From NCBI GenBank assembly GCA_003130845.1, contig QEXW01000034.1, positions 1-64,000 of the forward strand: DNA of 64,000 bases, written 5' to 3'. Position 1 is the stretch's first letter, and each line of letters starts with the position of its first letter. Origin of the DNA: Anaerolineae bacterium (GTDB lineage Bacteria; Chloroflexota; Anaerolineae; Anaerolineales; Villigracilaceae). Of the stretch, positions 62,636 to 64,000 are shown in pieces. The position numbers and the translations under genes were made by a program. Below the pieces are notes generated by a model. That model was not told the origin of the DNA. It saw only the letters and a list, made by a program, of their open reading frames with translations, and searched no databases.

Positions 62636-63718
62636 TTAGCCTTTGAGAAATTCTTCCAGCGCGGCTTTGCTGATGCGGTAGGCATTGCCGATTTTCTTGG
62701 CTTTCAAATCGCCGGCCTGAATGGCGGCAATCACGTCCTCTTCGGAAACGCGCAAGACGGTGGCGGCTTCGGAGGGGGTCATCACTTCGGGCATGGCGCT
62801 CCCGGCGGCTGCCCCTGCCGCTGCTCCGGCTGCCACGGGGGACTGGGCGGTTGGCTGCTGGGCCTGGTTGGCCATGCCGCCGGCCAGGGCCTGGTTCATG
62901 AGGTTGCCAATGCCTATGCCTGCGCCAATGCCCGCCGTCAGTCCCGCTCCGCCGCTGGGGTTCTGGGCGGCATCGCGCATCGCGTCGGCGGCTTGCAGTT
63001 GGGTGTAGACGTTCATGTCCAGCATGCCCATATCGCGCAGTTCCTGGGCCGATTTTTCGGAAGGCTTCAGGTTGCCGATGTAGAAGGATTTGAGCGTTAG
63101 GCCCAACGCAGCGAAGTCATCTTGGGCTTTGGCGCGCACCCCGGCACCGAGTTCTTCCGTCAGGCCAATCAGTTCGACCACGCTCTTTTTTGCCCCGGTT
63201 TCGCCGAGCAAGTCTTGGAACTTGGAGAGCAAAATGGTGCGCAGACGTTCTTCAATTTCCGAGGTGTGGAATTTGGCTTGCTTGCCCACAATGTTGGTGA
63301 CAAACAGTTGTGGGTCAACTACCTGGAAAGAATAGGTGCCGAAGCCTTGTAAGAGTGCAACGCCTAAGCCCATGCCAGGGTTGCGGACGATAATCGGCTG
63401 CGGGGTGCCCCACTTTTTGTTGGCGAACTCTTTCATCGAGACAAAGTACACTTCTGCCGGGAAGGGGGTGCGGTCGTTGAAGGCTTTGCCGATGAAATCA
63501 ATCAGTTTGGGGATGTTGGCGGTGGTAATGATGTGGCGCCCTGGTCCAAAGACATCCAGCGCTAAACCATCGCGAAAAAAGACTGCCGCTTGTCCATCAC
63601 GGACAATGATATTGGACCCCAATCGGTAATCGCCAATGCTGCTGTCATCGGGGAAACGGTGAACAATTTCATCCACCATCTCGTTGCGATACTCAATGAC
63701 ATCAAAAATACGCGCCAT
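62636..63718 (-). CDS. SPFH-domain protein with C-terminal helix-turn-helix
   Basis: A 360-residue protein of the virion-core/YdjI-like SPFH group. The SPFH part (about 1-230) begins ARIFDVIEYRNEMVDEIVHRFP and contains GSNIIVRDGQAAVFFRDG and VVDPQLFVTNIVG. A Gly/Ala-rich linker (about 255-310) follows. The last 47 residues (MTPSEAATVLRVSEEDVIAA and KKIGNAYRISKAALEEFL) form an excisionase/MerR-type helix-turn-helix, where relatives usually carry a zinc ribbon. AAGGAGAG lies before the ATG. Function is unknown; YdjI-type proteins respond to membrane stress. Confidence 0.85.
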   Translation of the reverse strand: MARIFDVIEYRNEMVDEIVHRFPDDSSIGDYRLGSNIIVRDGQAAVFFRDGLALDVFGPGRHIITTANIPKLIDFIGKAFNDRTPFPAEVYFVSMKEFANKKWGTPQPIIVRNPGMGLGVALLQGFGTYSFQVVDPQLFVTNIVGKQAKFHTSEIEERLRTILLSKFQDLLGETGAKKSVVELIGLTEELGAGVRAKAQDDFAALGLTLKSFYIGNLKPSEKSAQELRDMGMLDMNVYTQLQAADAMRDAAQNPSGGAGLTAGIGAGIGIGNLMNQALAGGMANQAQQPTAQSPVAAGAAAGAAAGSAMPEVMTPSEAATVLRVSEEDVIAAIQAGDLKAKKIGNAYRISKAALEEFLKG

Positions 63719-63851
63719 AGTTCTCTCCTTTATGAGTTCGGCCAATCTACAGGTTCATTGTAGCCGATGAAATTACCAAATTCAAGGTGTTTCCTGGGGA
63801 ATATACGCTGCATTGGCTCTAAAGTTGCTCGTGGGTATGAACTGTGTTGGG

Positions 63852-64000
63852 TCAGGTTGCGTGTTTCATTGGTTTTCCATCTCCACCATGCTTAAGCATG
63901 ATGATTTCTGCCATCATGCTGACCGCGATTTCTTCCGGCGTCTCAGCGTGGAGTTCTAGTCCCATTGGGGAATGAACGCGCGCCAGAGCGGCTTCACTCA
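63852..64000 (-). CDS. XdhC/CoxI family protein, C-terminal fragment
   Basis: Partial gene, cut by the right edge of the window; 48 codons of the C-terminus are visible. RVHSPMGLELHAETPEEIAVSMMAEI in pieces matches the conserved end of XdhC/CoxI proteins (R-V-H-x-P-(I/M)-G-L, AETPEEIAVS(I/M)xAEI). These insert or protect the molybdenum cofactor of xanthine/CO dehydrogenase-type enzymes. The spacer to the SPFH gene is 133 bases and shows nothing clear. Confidence 0.8.
   Translation of the reverse strand, partial: SEAALARVHSPMGLELHAETPEEIAVSMMAEIIMLKHGGDGKPMKHAT

Noticed and set aside
63887-63900. 14-base perfect palindrome CATGCTTAAGCATG
   Set aside because: Lies within the XdhC coding sequence (MLKH codons) and is short enough to arise by chance; no T-run or promoter context.

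Overview
The window looks like a chromosomal piece of an uncultured Chloroflexota bacterium, probably Anaerolineae-like. Clues are LysW-type lysine biosynthesis, DUF2298 'YYY' membrane proteins (a family known mainly from Chloroflexi and archaea), lipoproteins with Pro/Thr-rich linkers, and a ketol-acid reductoisomerase of the yeast/mitochondrial sequence type. I see no rRNA, tRNA, CRISPR array, IS element or prophage.

Layout. (1) 43-2269, + strand: end of a LysW lysine/arginine cluster (lysJ, lysK). (2) 2297-15661, + strand: a complete branched-chain amino acid operon (ilvD, ilvB, ilvN, ilvC, leuA, a small ORF, leuC, leuD, cimA, leuB, ilvE), preceded by a consensus promoter, an Ile/Val/Leu-rich leader peptide and an intrinsic terminator. 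(3) 15668-24761, + strand: a complete shikimate operon (aroH, two tandem DAHP synthases, tyrA, aroA, aroE, aroC, a fused aroK-aroB, aroQ), again preceded by a consensus promoter, a leader peptide rich in Phe/Tyr/Trp, and a terminator. An M32 carboxypeptidase and a lipoprotein follow. (4) 27404-44630, - strand: cmk-plsC, then a block of very large GT-C/DUF2298 membrane proteins, a methyltransferase, a GT4 glycosyltransferase, an SH3 protein and a CDP-paratose epimerase-like enzyme. This looks like a cell-surface glycan or glycolipid locus. (5) 44840-54383, - strand: a flippase-like protein, a two-gene restriction-modification system directly behind lepA, two lipoproteins and an alpha/alpha-toroid-like protein. 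(6) 54523-62060, + strand: a TetR-controlled fatty-acid beta-oxidation operon (two acyl-CoA dehydrogenases, FadN-like protein, thiolase, SCP2) with a four-helix-bundle (S23) gene inserted in it. (7) 62156-64000, - strand: a small membrane protein, an SPFH protein with a helix-turn-helix tail, and the C-terminal end of an XdhC/CoxI protein.

The most interesting signals lie between and inside genes. There are two back-to-back amino-acid operons that both carry the parts of a ribosome-mediated attenuator. The second seems to sense aromatic residues in general, and its leader peptide starts only a few bases after the predicted transcription start. A second theme is a family of 8- and 12-base repeats built on GCGGAT. 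It occurs at four loci, always in sense orientation to the neighbouring gene. At three loci it supplies the last codons or stop of a gene, and at one it is translated in frame inside a 1727-residue membrane protein. A third theme is degenerate heptamer repeats in spacers, which flank the S23 gene as inverted repeats.
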